Assembly (NCBI RefSeq): GCF_007859765.1
Contig: NZ_SIHJ01000002.1
Span: forward strand, 620,001-684,000
DNA from: Posidoniimonas corsicana
GTDB taxonomy: Bacteria; Planctomycetota; Planctomycetia; Pirellulales; Lacipirellulaceae
Length of the DNA: 64,000 nucleotides
Reading direction: 5' to 3'
Made by a program: the position numbers and the translations under genes. Positions 34,343 to 44,313 of this stretch are shown one piece after another. The notes under the pieces were generated by a model. It saw only the letters and a program-made list of their open reading frames with translations. It made no database searches and had not been told where the DNA came from. Positions within the stretch are counted from its first letter, which is position 1, and each line of letters begins with the position of its first letter.

Positions 34343-37300
34343 CTACTCGGGCGCGACGTCCACGTACACGGAGTAGCGGTCGTAGGTCTCGAAGAACGGC
34401 TTGAGCGTTAGCTCGCCGATGCGGAACCTAAGCTTGGCCGGGTCGGCCTCGATGGCGCCGGCCAGGTCGTTGGCGTCGAGCGGGATCCGACGCCAGGTTG
34501 GTAGGCGGGAGGACTCCTCGACCGCCAGCAGCACGGGGCCGTAGAAGATGCTGGCGATGTTGGGCCGGTCCATCACGCGGCTCAGCCAGAACCGGAACGG
34601 GGTCTGCAGCTCGACCACGTCGCCGGCCTGCCAGTCGCGGCTGACGGTCAGGTAGCCGCCGTCGGCGGCGGTCGCGTCGGCCGGCTCGCCGTTGACCCAC
34701 AGCTTAACGCCCTCGGCCCAGTGCGGCTGGCGGACCCGGAGGTCGAACCGGCCGGCGCCGTCGATCGTCAGCTTCGTGCGGTCGGAGTACGGGAAGCTGG
34801 TCCCCTGCGTCACGGTCACGCCCCGCTCCTGCCAGTCGAGCGTAGATGGAACGAACAGGTTGACGTACAGGCTCTGGTTGTCGGCGCCGCGGAAGTAGAT
34901 GGAGTCCTGCAGCTTGGTGCTGCTCTCCAAGGCCGTGCCGTTGCAGCAGGTAAACCCGCGCATCGAGCCGTTGCCGAACTGCTTGCGCGACCCCGGGTTG
35001 AGCGGCACGTGGTACGTGTTGCCGGGGCTGTCCTCGTCGACCGAGGCCAGGATGTGGTTGTAGAGGGCCTGCTCGTAGTGGTCCATGTAGCGGGCGTCCT
35101 GCTCGTACAGGAAGAGACCGCGGCTCAGCTTCAGCAGGTTGTAGGTGGCGCAGGTCTCGTTCTGCCCGCCGCGCGAGAACCCGTTGGCGAACAGGCTGTC
35201 CGGCTCGGCGGTGAAGCACTCGGCGTTGTTGGGCGTGCTCGCGCCGGCCACGCCGCCGATGGCGTACATGTAGCCGTCCGTGCACAGCCGCCAGAAGTTG
35301 CTGGCGACGTCGTAGTACCGCGGGTCCTGGCTGCAACGGTAGGTCTCCAACGCGCCGACGATCTGCGGGATGTGCTGGTTGGCGTGCCGGCCGCGGATGG
35401 TGTCGACGTTGCGGGCCAGGCCGTGCGAGGCCTGGGCGTCGCCGAAGAAGAAGTTGGTGTTGTCGAACAGCTGCGCGCACTCGAGCATGCGCTGGTCGTC
35501 GGTCAGGCGGTAGAGCCGGGCGAGCACCTCGTTCATGCCGCCGTACTCGCCGGCGATGTAGCGGTTCCACATGCTGATGCGGGTCGCCTCGGGGACCTGG
35601 CGGAGCCGCTCGTGCACCCACACGCCCATGTTGTGGGCGACTTCGAGCGCCTTCTCGTTGCCGCCCACCTCGTAGCAGTCGAGCAGACCGGCGAGGATCT
35701 TGTGCAGCGTGTAGTACGGCGCCCACACCTGGCTGTTGCGGCCGCCGTAGGTGGCGCCCTGCTCCAGCATGATGAACTGGTCGGGCGGGTAGGCGCTGAT
35801 GAAGCCCTCGCCCCAGTTCCAGTAGTCGGTGCGGATGCCCTCCTCGCTGAGGTCCGAGTCGTAGCCTTCGCGGCCCGGCCCCGGCGGGACGGCCGCGGGG
35901 TCGGCGGTCGCCTGGCCGCCCTGCTCCGCCGGGCGGCCCGACAGGCTCGACAACTCGTGGAGGGTCTCGATCAGGTAGTCCATCTTCTGCTTCAGATCGG
36001 CCCGGGCCTGCTGGTCGTAGGTCGCGCCGGCGTAGGCCTGCGCGATGGCGGACAGGTAGTGGCCGCTGGCGTGACCGCGGAGCCGGGTGGTCTGGCTGTC
36101 CCACCCGCCCAGCGGCCGGGCGCCGTCGGGCTGCTGCTGGCCGAACGCGTCACGGAACATGTAGAGGAAGCTGTCCGGGTCGGTGGCCACCAGACCATCG
36201 ACGAACTTGTCGCGGTTCTGCATGAAGAGCGTGTCGCGGCCCTCGGCGTCCTGGTTGAGCGTGACCTGCCCCAGCGGGAACGGCTCGAGTGCTGGGCCAT
36301 CCGGGGCCGAATCTTCCGTGTCGGCGACCACCGTCACCACCGCTGTCGCCTCGACGTCCGCGCCCGGCACCACGCCGGTCACGGTGTACGTGCCCTCCTC
36401 AAGCGTCTGCCGGTTGTCCTTCGGCGCTGGCCAGATCACCCGCACGTCCGGGCCGGCCGAACCGGTAGAGTAGGTCGCCGCTACCATCGTCGGCAGCCGG
36501 GGAAGATCGCCAACCGTGGTGGTGACCGCCACTTCATCGACGCCGGCGATGTCGATCACCGGGGCCGTGGGCGCATCGGCGACCTCCATCGGCTTTTCGT
36601 CGGCGGGCCGCTGTGGCGCCTCGCCAGACGAAGACTCGCCAGACAGGCCGTTGCCGTAGATCGTGGCGACCTGCTCCTTGCTCAGGGCGATCGAGTACAG
36701 CCGCACGTCGTGCAACTTGGCGTTGAGCGTCTGGTCGGTTTCGTACCGCGACTTGCCCAGGTAGAGCTGATTGCGATCCTCGTTCTCTTGGTCCAGCACG
36801 TCCTCGAGCGTCAGGTCGACGTCCTTGGACTGGGCGGCCTGCTTGCCGTCGGCGTAGGTCGTGAGCGTCTTGCCGGCGGCGTCGAGCACGACCGCCAGGT
36901 GCACCCACTTGTTGAGCCCGATGCGAGGGGACACGGGGCCGACCTCGTTGGCCCAGCCAGAATCCGTGATGCGTGCGCGGTAGCCCTCGTCGGCGCCCTC
37001 GCCGATCGGCGTGCAGAAGAAGTTGGCGGTGGTGCTGCGGCCGAAGTCGAAGAACCGCTGCCACGGCGCGTCCGACCGGAGGTAGACCCAGCCGCAGACG
37101 CTGACGCTGTCGACGCCGATCAGCGCGTCGCCCGGGATCTCAACGAATCCGCCGTTGCCGCCAGCCAGCGTCAGGACACGCCCGAACTTCTCGTCGTCCG
37201 CGAAAGACTCGGCCGCGCCGTGCAGCGACGCCTGCCGCTGATGCCGCGACGTGTCCCGCAGGTCGCCGCTGAGCGGGTAGCGGGCGACGAGCGCGGTCTC

Positions 37301-37429
37301 GCCGATGCCGTCCAGGAATTGATCGCCCGGAGTGGTCGATTCGGCCTGGGCCTGAGCCTGCTTGGCGCCCACGAAAGCCGCGGCCAGGGCGCACAGCAAC
37401 AACGAACTCGCAGCGAGGGAAGACGGCAT
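34343..37429 (-). CDS. GH127-family (beta-L-arabinofuranosidase) protein with LamG and Ig-like domains
   Basis: A 1028-residue exported enzyme. The ATG at 37429 is preceded by GAGGTGT; a frame extending to 37852 has no ribosome site and encodes an unlikely basic leader. The signal peptide is ASSLLLCALAAAFVGAKQAQA. Residues about 50-250 are a LamG/concanavalin-like domain (VDSVSVCGWVYLRSD, LTTYADGKQ), and about 290-370 an Ig-like strand domain. The catalytic part, from about 375, matches DUF1680/GH127: FLYMFRDAFGQ, GWDSQTTRLRGHASGHYLSA, NETCATYN (E758, C760) and FTCCNGT (C828, C829). These Glu/Cys residues are the zinc site and nucleophile set of HypBA1-type enzymes. It would release L-arabinofuranose from polysaccharide or glycoprotein. 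The product is distinct in strand from the GH106-CE15 pair but fits the same substrate theme. Confidence 0.9.
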   Translation of the reverse strand: MPSSLAASSLLLCALAAAFVGAKQAQAQAESTTPGDQFLDGIGETALVARYPLSGDLRDTSRHQRQASLHGAAESFADDEKFGRVLTLAGGNGGFVEIPGDALIGVDSVSVCGWVYLRSDAPWQRFFDFGRSTTANFFCTPIGEGADEGYRARITDSGWANEVGPVSPRIGLNKWVHLAVVLDAAGKTLTTYADGKQAAQSKDVDLTLEDVLDQENEDRNQLYLGKSRYETDQTLNAKLHDVRLYSIALSKEQVATIYGNGLSGESSSGEAPQRPADEKPMEVADAPTAPVIDIAGVDEVAVTTTVGDLPRLPTMVAATYSTGSAGPDVRVIWPAPKDNRQTLEEGTYTVTGVVPGADVEATAVVTVVADTEDSAPDGPALEPFPLGQVTLNQDAEGRDTLFMQNRDKFVDGLVATDPDSFLYMFRDAFGQQQPDGARPLGGWDSQTTRLRGHASGHYLSAIAQAYAGATYDQQARADLKQKMDYLIETLHELSSLSGRPAEQGGQATADPAAVPPGPGREGYDSDLSEEGIRTDYWNWGEGFISAYPPDQFIMLEQGATYGGRNSQVWAPYYTLHKILAGLLDCYEVGGNEKALEVAHNMGVWVHERLRQVPEATRISMWNRYIAGEYGGMNEVLARLYRLTDDQRMLECAQLFDNTNFFFGDAQASHGLARNVDTIRGRHANQHIPQIVGALETYRCSQDPRYYDVASNFWRLCTDGYMYAIGGVAGASTPNNAECFTAEPDSLFANGFSRGGQNETCATYNLLKLSRGLFLYEQDARYMDHYEQALYNHILASVDEDSPGNTYHVPLNPGSRKQFGNGSMRGFTCCNGTALESSTKLQDSIYFRGADNQSLYVNLFVPSTLDWQERGVTVTQGTSFPYSDRTKLTIDGAGRFDLRVRQPHWAEGVKLWVNGEPADATAADGGYLTVSRDWQAGDVVELQTPFRFWLSRVMDRPNIASIFYGPVLLAVEESSRLPTWRRIPLDANDLAGAIEADPAKLRFRIGELTLKPFFETYDRYSVYVDVAPE

Positions 37430-37896
37430 CAACACACCTCGGGTGTCCGGACCAGGCGGATCGCAGCAGCGGGCCGCCCTGCTATTGACTTTGCACACAA
37501 TAATACATTCCGGCCGGGCCCGCCGCAACCAGCTCGCTGCGGGCACAGACAAGGCCCAACTCGGCCGGTCCTTGGGCGGCTGCCGGTGGGCAGCCCACGG
37601 CATGCTGCCCCGACAGCGACCGCGGCTGACTCGCGGCGCGATCAACAGGACGCCGCCAGGCGCCGCGTAGAAGCGCAAAGCGACGCGCGACAGAGCGTTT
37701 GATGCCGCCTCAACAGAGCGCCTTTTTCCAACAAAATGAGCTGCACGAAACATTTTCCATGTAACCCACGGCGAGTGAGAATTGGCCGCTGCACAAAGTT
37801 TGAAAATCAACTGCCGCAACCTGTTTTCGCTTGCGCCATAGCCGTAGCGCATCAGTAGGATGAAGGTCTCTTCTCTGATTCTTCACACACCGATGT
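37430..37896. other. divergent intergenic region, no gene supported
   Basis: Nothing gene-like is visible here; the frames crossing it are extensions of neighbouring genes. The right half is relatively AT-rich (37700-37890) and is the likely site of promoters for the GH127 gene on one side and the large CotH protein on the other. No operator or terminator is convincing. Confidence 0.45.
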
Positions 37897-40800
37897 ATGC
37901 GGGCGAAACAGATGCGGAAGCGACTAGCGTTCGAGTCTTTGGAGTCGCGCGAGCTGCTGGCGGCGGACCTCCTGATCAGCGAGTTCATGGCCTCCAACGG
38001 CGGCGTGCTCGAGGACGGCGACGGCGCCGCGTCCGACTGGATCGAGATCTACAACAACGGCGACGCGTCCGCCAACCTGCAGGGCTACAGCCTCACCGAC
38101 GACCCGGGCGACCTGAACAAGTGGAGCTTCTCGACGCCCACCATCCTCGCGCCCGGGCAGTTCCTGGTGGTGTTCGCCAGCGGCGAGGACAAGGTCGACT
38201 CGGCCGGCGCGGTGCACACCAACTTCTCGCTCGCTTCCGATGGCGAGTACGTCGCGCTGGTCGACCCGGGCGGCGTGGTCCTGTCGGAGTTCGGCCCATC
38301 GGGCGCGGAGTACCCGCCCCAGATCTCGAATGTGTCGTACGGCGTGGCGTTCGACTCGTCGAGCCCGGCGGTGGTCACGCCCGAGAGCAGCGCGCGCTAC
38401 CTCGTCCCCAGCAACGCGTCGGTCGACGGCGCCTGGATGCAGCCCGGCTTCAACGACGCCGGCTGGCAGGCGGGCGTAGCGAGCCTGGGCTACGAGACCT
38501 CGGGGACCAACTACGCCAACGCGGGCCTGCTCGACACCGTGCTGCCGTCCGGCACGACCACCGCCTACGTGCGGATCCCCTTCACGGTCGACGGCGCGGA
38601 CACGCTGCTCAGCAAGCTGCAGATGAAGTACGACGACGGCTTCATCGCGTACATCAACGGGACCCGCGTCGCGGGCGCGAACGACCCGTCGTCGCCCGGC
38701 TACGACTCGACCGCCACCGACGAGCACCCCGACGGCGCCGCGGTCAACTACGTCGATTTCGACGTTTCTTCCTTCTCCCACCTGCTGGTCGAAGGCGAGA
38801 ACGTGCTGGCGGTCCACATGCTCAACCGCAGCAGCGGCAGCTCCGACCTGCTGGCGGCGGTCAACCTGCTGACCACGTCCGGCGGGCTGATCGAACCGGT
38901 CGTGGTTGGCGCCCTGCAGTCGCCCACGCCGGGGCTGCCCAACACCAACCTGAGGGCGTCGGACGTGCAGTTCTCGCACACCGGCGGTCCGTTCGTGAGC
39001 TCGTTCCAGCTCACGCTCGCAACGGCCGACAACTCGGAGGTGATCCGCTACACCACCAACGGCAGCGCGCCCACCGCCAGCTCGCCGCTGTACACCGGCC
39101 CGCTGCTGATCAGCGACACTACGCAGGTCCGCGCCCGCGCGTTCGGGCCGGTCGGCCAGGTGGGCGGCGTGCACACCGAGAGCTACACCCGCACCGACGC
39201 CGCGACCGGCGCCTTCACGTCCGACCTGCCGATCATCGTGCTGGAGAACTTCGGCGCCGGCACGCCCGGCACCGGCGACTTCGAGGACGCGGTGCTCTCG
39301 CTGCACGAGGTCGACGAGTCGACCGGGCGGGCCTCGCTCGGCGCTACGGCCGACCTGAGCACGCTGATCGGCCAGCACCGCCGCGGCCGCAGCACCGCCG
39401 GCAACCCCAAGACCAACCTGCGGATCGAGATCCGTGACGAGAACGGCGAGGACAAGAACGTCGAGCTGCTGGGCATGCCGTCCGAGTCGGACTGGATCCT
39501 GTACGCGCCGTACAACTTCGACCGCGCGATGATCCGCAACGCCACGTTCTTCGAGCTCAGCCGCCAGATGGGCAAGTGGGCGCCGCGGGTCCGCTTTGTC
39601 GAGGTGTACGCCAACTACGACGGCGACCAGCTCGACGCCGGCGACTACATGGGCGTGTACGTGCTGATGGAGAACATCAAGCGCGACGGCGACCGTGTGT
39701 ACATCGAGGAGCTGACCCCCACCCAGAACAGCGAGCCCGACATCACCGGCGGGTACATCTTCGCGCTGGACGGCCCCGACGGCGAGACCCCGCCCGACGG
39801 CGCCTGGAAGACCGACCGGAACATCCCCACGCTGGGCGACTCGTGGCTGGTGCACGAGGAGCCGGGCCGGCTCGACATGACGCAGGCCCAGGTCGACTAC
39901 CTGCGCGGCTACATCCAGGACTTCGAGGACGCGCTGTACGGCCCCAACTCCACCGACCCGGAGCTGGGCTACCAGGCGTACTTCGAGGTCGACACGTCGA
40001 TCGACCACCACATCCTCCGCGTGCTGTCGAAGGAGCCCGACGGGCTGCGGCTCAGCACCTTCCTCACCAAGGACCGCGACGGCAAGATCGCCTTCGGGCC
40101 GGTCTGGGACTTCGACCGCTCGAGCGGCGCCGACGACGACTCGCGGTCGTCCAACCCGGAGGGCTGGTTCCTGCCGGACGTGGACTTCTTCGAGTCCGAC
40201 TGGTGGGGCCCCCTGTTCGACGACCCCAACTTCGCCCAGCGGTGGGTCGACCGCTGGCAGGAGCTCCGCCAGGGCGTGCTGAGCGACGACGGCCTCCGCG
40301 CTACCGTCAACGGGCTGGCGTCGCAGATCGCCGAGGCCCAAGTCCGCAACTTCCAGGAGTGGCCCAACATCGCCCCCAACGGCGGGACCTACGCCGACCC
40401 GGGCCTGACCGGCTGGGAGGCGGAGGTCAGCCACCTGGCGAACTGGCTGGTGATCCGCGCCAACTGGATGGACGAGCAGCTCATCAACCTGCCGGCCTTC
40501 TCACCGGCGCCCGGCAACACCTCGCCGGGGCAGCAGGTCACACTGACCGCGACGCTCGGGGCGGACATCTACTACACGCTGGACGGGACCGACCCACGGG
40601 CCGACGGCGGCGGCATCTCGCCCAACGCGATCGAGTACACCGGCCCCATCACCATCAACGATACCACCCAGATCAACGCCCGCGCGTTCGGAGTCCCCGG
40701 CACGAGCGTGTCGGGCAACAGCAGCTACCCGGGCAACGAGCGGCCGTCCGACGCGCTGGACGGCAACTCGGGCACGAAGTACCTCAACTTCGGCGGCGCC

Positions 40801-42300
40801 AACTCCGGCATCATCCTGACGCCCGGCGTCGGGGCGTCGGTCGTTCGCAGCTTCCAACTGACCACCGCCAACGACGCCCAAGGCCGCGACCCGTCTTCCT
40901 GGGAGCTGTACGGTACGAACGACCCCATCCAGAGCAACGACAACAGCACCGGCCTGGCGGAGAACTGGACGCTGATCGACTCGGGCAGCATCAACCTGCC
41001 CACGCAGCGTCAGACGCAGGGCCCTGTGGTTTCCGTTGACAACGCCACCGCGTACACGTCGTACAAGCTGATGTTCCCCACGCTCAAGTTCAACGCGAAC
41101 GAGATGCAGGTGGCCGACATCCGCTTCTACGAGACTTCAAACGGGACCGGCGCCCAGATCCTGGCGCCGGGCGACGGCGCCCTGGCCGTGCACGTGCAGA
41201 CCGGCCCCGGCGCCGAGGGCATCTCGCCGTGGAGCTCGCTCGTTACCGGGCTCTTCTCGGTCGAGCTGCCGGCCGACGCCAGCAGCCTGCGGATCAGCGA
41301 GCTGCACTACCACCCGGCGGACCCGACCGCCGACGAGCTGCTGGTGGTCCCCGGCGCCGAAGAGGACGACTTCGAGTTCATCGAGCTGGTCAACACCAGC
41401 AGCAACCCGATCAGCCTGAACGGCGTGCAGCTGGGCGGCGGGATAACGTTCGACTTTACGACCGGGTCGGTCACGTCGCTCGCGCCCGGCCAGGCGGTGG
41501 TGGTGGTGGTGGAGAACGCCGAAGCCTTTGCCGCGCGCTACGGCGCCGGGATCGCCATCGCCGGCCAGTACGGCGGCAAGCTCGGCAACGGCGGCGATCA
41601 GGTCACCCTCACCGACAGCGGCGGCGCCACTATCCACGACTTCACCTACGACGACTCTGATCCGTGGGCCGAGGCCGCCGACGGCGATGGGCCCTCGCTC
41701 GAGGCGATCGACCTGTTCGGCGACCACACCCAGGCCAGCAACTGGCGGGCGAGCGCAGCCAACGGCGGCACGCCGGGCGTCCACACCGCGGCCACCCTGC
41801 CGGGCGACTACGACAACAGCGGCGCCGTCGACCAAGCCGACTACGCGGTCTGGCGGGCGAGCTACGGCTCGACCACCGACCTGGCCGCCGACGGGAACAA
41901 CAACGGCCGCGTCGACACAGCCGACTACACCGTCTGGCGCGACAACCTGGACGCCGTGCTCGCCCCGCCGGTCGTCGCGGCCGCTGCGCCGACGACCCAC
42001 GACGGAGCAGTCGAGGCTGTACCATCCTCCACCGCAATGGCGGACGCTAGTGAGCAGCCGGCCACAGTAGCGGCTTACCCAATCGAAAACACGCCCGTCG
42101 AGTCTGCACTGCGGCCAACCAAGGGCCTCGCAACAACGCCCGCCGCGTCTAATGCGGCGTCCGACGAGCTGCTCCTGCTCGACCTGGCCTACAGCAGCCT
42201 GCAGGACGACGAGTGGACCACACCGGCGACCGCAGCCGCCGTGGACGGTGAGGAAGAAACGCAGCCCGAGTCGCTTTCGATCGTCTGGCGGGCCTTCTAG
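37897..42300 (+). CDS. giant exported CotH-kinase / lamin-tail-domain protein with dockerin-like cassette
   Basis: A 1467-residue protein, starting at ATG 37897 or ATG 37912. The N terminus carries FESLESRELLAAD, a planctomycete N-terminal motif seen in large surface proteins. In order I see a lamin-tail domain (about 25-140, LLISEFMASNGG, DWIEIYNNGD), a galactose-binding-like domain (about 165-330), a chitobiase-type strand domain (about 365-425, SEVIRYTTNGSAPT), a CotH kinase domain (about 480-830, with NFDRAMIRNATFFELS, GDYMGVYVLMENIKRD and FGPVWDFDRSSG), a second chitobiase-type domain, a discoidin-like part, a second lamin-tail domain (about 1125-1260) and dockerin-like units (GDYDNSGAVDQADYAVWR). 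CotH proteins phosphorylate partner proteins; the target here is unknown. The C-terminal 110 residues show no PEP-CTERM motif. Confidence 0.88.
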   Translation: MRAKQMRKRLAFESLESRELLAADLLISEFMASNGGVLEDGDGAASDWIEIYNNGDASANLQGYSLTDDPGDLNKWSFSTPTILAPGQFLVVFASGEDKVDSAGAVHTNFSLASDGEYVALVDPGGVVLSEFGPSGAEYPPQISNVSYGVAFDSSSPAVVTPESSARYLVPSNASVDGAWMQPGFNDAGWQAGVASLGYETSGTNYANAGLLDTVLPSGTTTAYVRIPFTVDGADTLLSKLQMKYDDGFIAYINGTRVAGANDPSSPGYDSTATDEHPDGAAVNYVDFDVSSFSHLLVEGENVLAVHMLNRSSGSSDLLAAVNLLTTSGGLIEPVVVGALQSPTPGLPNTNLRASDVQFSHTGGPFVSSFQLTLATADNSEVIRYTTNGSAPTASSPLYTGPLLISDTTQVRARAFGPVGQVGGVHTESYTRTDAATGAFTSDLPIIVLENFGAGTPGTGDFEDAVLSLHEVDESTGRASLGATADLSTLIGQHRRGRSTAGNPKTNLRIEIRDENGEDKNVELLGMPSESDWILYAPYNFDRAMIRNATFFELSRQMGKWAPRVRFVEVYANYDGDQLDAGDYMGVYVLMENIKRDGDRVYIEELTPTQNSEPDITGGYIFALDGPDGETPPDGAWKTDRNIPTLGDSWLVHEEPGRLDMTQAQVDYLRGYIQDFEDALYGPNSTDPELGYQAYFEVDTSIDHHILRVLSKEPDGLRLSTFLTKDRDGKIAFGPVWDFDRSSGADDDSRSSNPEGWFLPDVDFFESDWWGPLFDDPNFAQRWVDRWQELRQGVLSDDGLRATVNGLASQIAEAQVRNFQEWPNIAPNGGTYADPGLTGWEAEVSHLANWLVIRANWMDEQLINLPAFSPAPGNTSPGQQVTLTATLGADIYYTLDGTDPRADGGGISPNAIEYTGPITINDTTQINARAFGVPGTSVSGNSSYPGNERPSDALDGNSGTKYLNFGGANSGIILTPGVGASVVRSFQLTTANDAQGRDPSSWELYGTNDPIQSNDNSTGLAENWTLIDSGSINLPTQRQTQGPVVSVDNATAYTSYKLMFPTLKFNANEMQVADIRFYETSNGTGAQILAPGDGALAVHVQTGPGAEGISPWSSLVTGLFSVELPADASSLRISELHYHPADPTADELLVVPGAEEDDFEFIELVNTSSNPISLNGVQLGGGITFDFTTGSVTSLAPGQAVVVVVENAEAFAARYGAGIAIAGQYGGKLGNGGDQVTLTDSGGATIHDFTYDDSDPWAEAADGDGPSLEAIDLFGDHTQASNWRASAANGGTPGVHTAATLPGDYDNSGAVDQADYAVWRASYGSTTDLAADGNNNGRVDTADYTVWRDNLDAVLAPPVVAAAAPTTHDGAVEAVPSSTAMADASEQPATVAAYPIENTPVESALRPTKGLATTPAASNAASDELLLLDLAYSSLQDDEWTTPATAAAVDGEEETQPESLSIVWRAF

Positions 42301-42403
42301 ACGCCGGCCACTGCCGCTGAGGGCCGGCGTTCCGGTTGGCGGGCGGGCCGTACGGCCGATATCATTGGGTCCCCAACTCCACGCACTCGCGGGACCGGCT
42401 CCG

Positions 42404-44305
42404 ATGCGAATCTCCCTGCTCATCCTTGCGCTGGCCCTACCCGCCGCGGCCACCGACCTGACGCGGCTGCCCTACAACAACCCGGGCTTGGTGGTCGATC
42501 TCAAGGTAGGCCTGTGGGCGTGGCCGCTGCCGATGGACTGGGACTCTGACGGCGACCTCGATTTAGTGGTCTCCTGCCCGGACGTGCCGCACAACGGCGT
42601 GTACGTTTTTGAGAACCCGGGCGGCGATTCTCCCGTGTTCCTGCCCGCCCGGCGGGTCGGCGACGGGCGGTCGAACATCAGCGTGAGCCACGTCGACGGC
42701 GAGCCTCGTGTTCTCACTCCGGGGCGTGAGTGGGTCAACTTCCGCGGGCGAGGCTTCACCGACACGGTCCCCCATCCGCCGAGCAAACTTAAGGTTGGCT
42801 CGGGCCGCACCCGCGCCGATCAGCGTAAGCTGGTGGACTACAACGGCGACGGGCTCTTGGATCTGGTGATCGGCGTCGGCTATTGGGGCGACTACGGCTG
42901 GGACAACGCCTACGACCAGCACGGCGAGTGGACCAACGGGCCGCTGCACGGCTACGTCTTCGTCGCGTTGAACCGCGGCACGAACCAGTCCCCCGTCTAC
43001 GACGAAGCCGTGAAGCTGCAAGCCGGCGACGCGGACGTCGACGTCTACGGCATGCCAAGTCCGAGCCTGGCCGACTTCGACTCCGACGGCGACCTCGACT
43101 TGTTGTGCGGCGAGTTTATCGACGGCTTCACCTACTTCCAGAACACCGGCGGCAGCGAAGAACCGGTGTACGCAGCCGGGCGGCCGCTGACTCACAACGG
43201 TGCTCCCATCAAGATGGAGCTGTGCATGATCGTCCCGACCGCGATCGACTGGGACACTGATGGCGACGTCGACCTCGTCGTTGGTCAGGAAGATGGCCGC
43301 GTCGCATTGCTCGAGAACTCCGGCGCCGTGATCGACGGCGTTCCTCAGTTCCTGCCGCCTGTGTTCTTCCAGCAGCAGGCCGACCACGTCAATTACGGCG
43401 CGCTGGCGACGCCGGTCGCCATCGACTGGGACAACGACGGCGACCAGGACCTGCTGGCGGGCAACTCGGCGGGCTTCATCGGCTTCATCGAAAACCTGGG
43501 CCAACCCGCAGGCGTCGACACTCCCCGCTGGGCGGCCCCGGTCCACCTGCAGGCCGGCGGCGAGCCATTCCGCATCCAGGCCGGTCGGAACGGCTCGATC
43601 CAAGGCCCGTGCGAATCGAAGTGGGGTTACACCACCCTCGGCGTCGCGGATCTGAACGCCGACGGACTGCCCGACATCGTGCTCAATTCCATCTGGGGCA
43701 AGGTCCTCTGGCTGCGAAACATCGGCGCGCCCGGCCATCCAGAATTGGCCGCCGCCCGCCCCGTAAAGGTCGTAGGGGGTGATCCGCCGCCTAAGCCGGC
43801 GTGGAACTGGTGGGACCCGGCCGAGGGCGATCTTGTCACCCAATGGCGGACTACGCCGGTGGCGGTCGACTGGGACCGCGACAACACGATGGACCTAGTA
43901 ATGCTGGACCACGAAGGCTTCCTCGCGTTGTTCCGTGGCGTGCCGGACCAGGCCGGGTTCTGCGTCGCGCCGCCGGAGCGGCTCTTCGGTCACGCCGAAA
44001 GCGGTGAGCCGCTGCGCCTGACCGACGGGGTCGCAGGAAAAAGCGGGCGCCGCAAACTGTCGCTAGTTGATTGGGACGGCGACTCCGACCTCGACTTGCT
44101 GGTGAACGGACGCAGCGCCGAGTTGCTCGAGAACGCTGCTTCGGGCGGCCCAACCCTGTTGCGCAAGCCTACCAGGCTCAGCGGCCACCGGCTGGCCGGC
44201 CACACGACCAGCCCCACCACAGTCGACTGGAACAGCGACGGCGTTCCCGAGTTGCTGATCGGCGCCGAAGACGGCTGCTTCTACTACCAGCCGCGGCGGG
44301 ACTAG
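42404..44305 (+). CDS. exported VCBS/FG-GAP repeat protein
   Basis: A 633-residue protein starting at ATG 42404 (MRISLLI), with a short signal peptide (LLILALALPAAA). The mature chain holds repeated Ca-binding loops such as DWDSDGDLDLVV, DYNGDGLLDLVIG, DFDSDGDLDLLCG, DWDTDGDVDLVVG and DWDGDSDLDLLVN, typical of a seven-bladed FG-GAP/VCBS propeller, possibly two. Between the blades are regions without familiar motifs. No dockerin or PEP-CTERM end is present, unlike its neighbours. It is probably a periplasmic or surface binding protein; polysaccharide binding is a reasonable guess given the hydrolase genes nearby. It lies 103 bases downstream of the CotH gene and may be co-transcribed. Confidence 0.85.
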   Translation: MRISLLILALALPAAATDLTRLPYNNPGLVVDLKVGLWAWPLPMDWDSDGDLDLVVSCPDVPHNGVYVFENPGGDSPVFLPARRVGDGRSNISVSHVDGEPRVLTPGREWVNFRGRGFTDTVPHPPSKLKVGSGRTRADQRKLVDYNGDGLLDLVIGVGYWGDYGWDNAYDQHGEWTNGPLHGYVFVALNRGTNQSPVYDEAVKLQAGDADVDVYGMPSPSLADFDSDGDLDLLCGEFIDGFTYFQNTGGSEEPVYAAGRPLTHNGAPIKMELCMIVPTAIDWDTDGDVDLVVGQEDGRVALLENSGAVIDGVPQFLPPVFFQQQADHVNYGALATPVAIDWDNDGDQDLLAGNSAGFIGFIENLGQPAGVDTPRWAAPVHLQAGGEPFRIQAGRNGSIQGPCESKWGYTTLGVADLNADGLPDIVLNSIWGKVLWLRNIGAPGHPELAAARPVKVVGGDPPPKPAWNWWDPAEGDLVTQWRTTPVAVDWDRDNTMDLVMLDHEGFLALFRGVPDQAGFCVAPPERLFGHAESGEPLRLTDGVAGKSGRRKLSLVDWDGDSDLDLLVNGRSAELLENAASGGPTLLRKPTRLSGHRLAGHTTSPTTVDWNSDGVPELLIGAEDGCFYYQPRRD

Positions 44306-44313
44306 CGGCCGCG

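Noticed and set aside
34721-37702. 993-codon plus-strand frame opposite the GH127 gene
   Set aside because: The translation is dominated by Val, Ala, Gly and Arg with no motif, while the opposite strand encodes a complete GH127 enzyme with its cysteine site.
37924-40434. 836-codon minus-strand frame inside the CotH gene
   Set aside because: A shadow of the GC-rich third codon positions; no recognisable domain and no plausible start.
15488-41950. Recurring dockerin-coding DNA considered as a CRISPR or mobile repeat
   Set aside because: Copies are always in frame inside exported-protein genes near their 3' ends, irregularly spaced and without spacers; they are protein cassettes.
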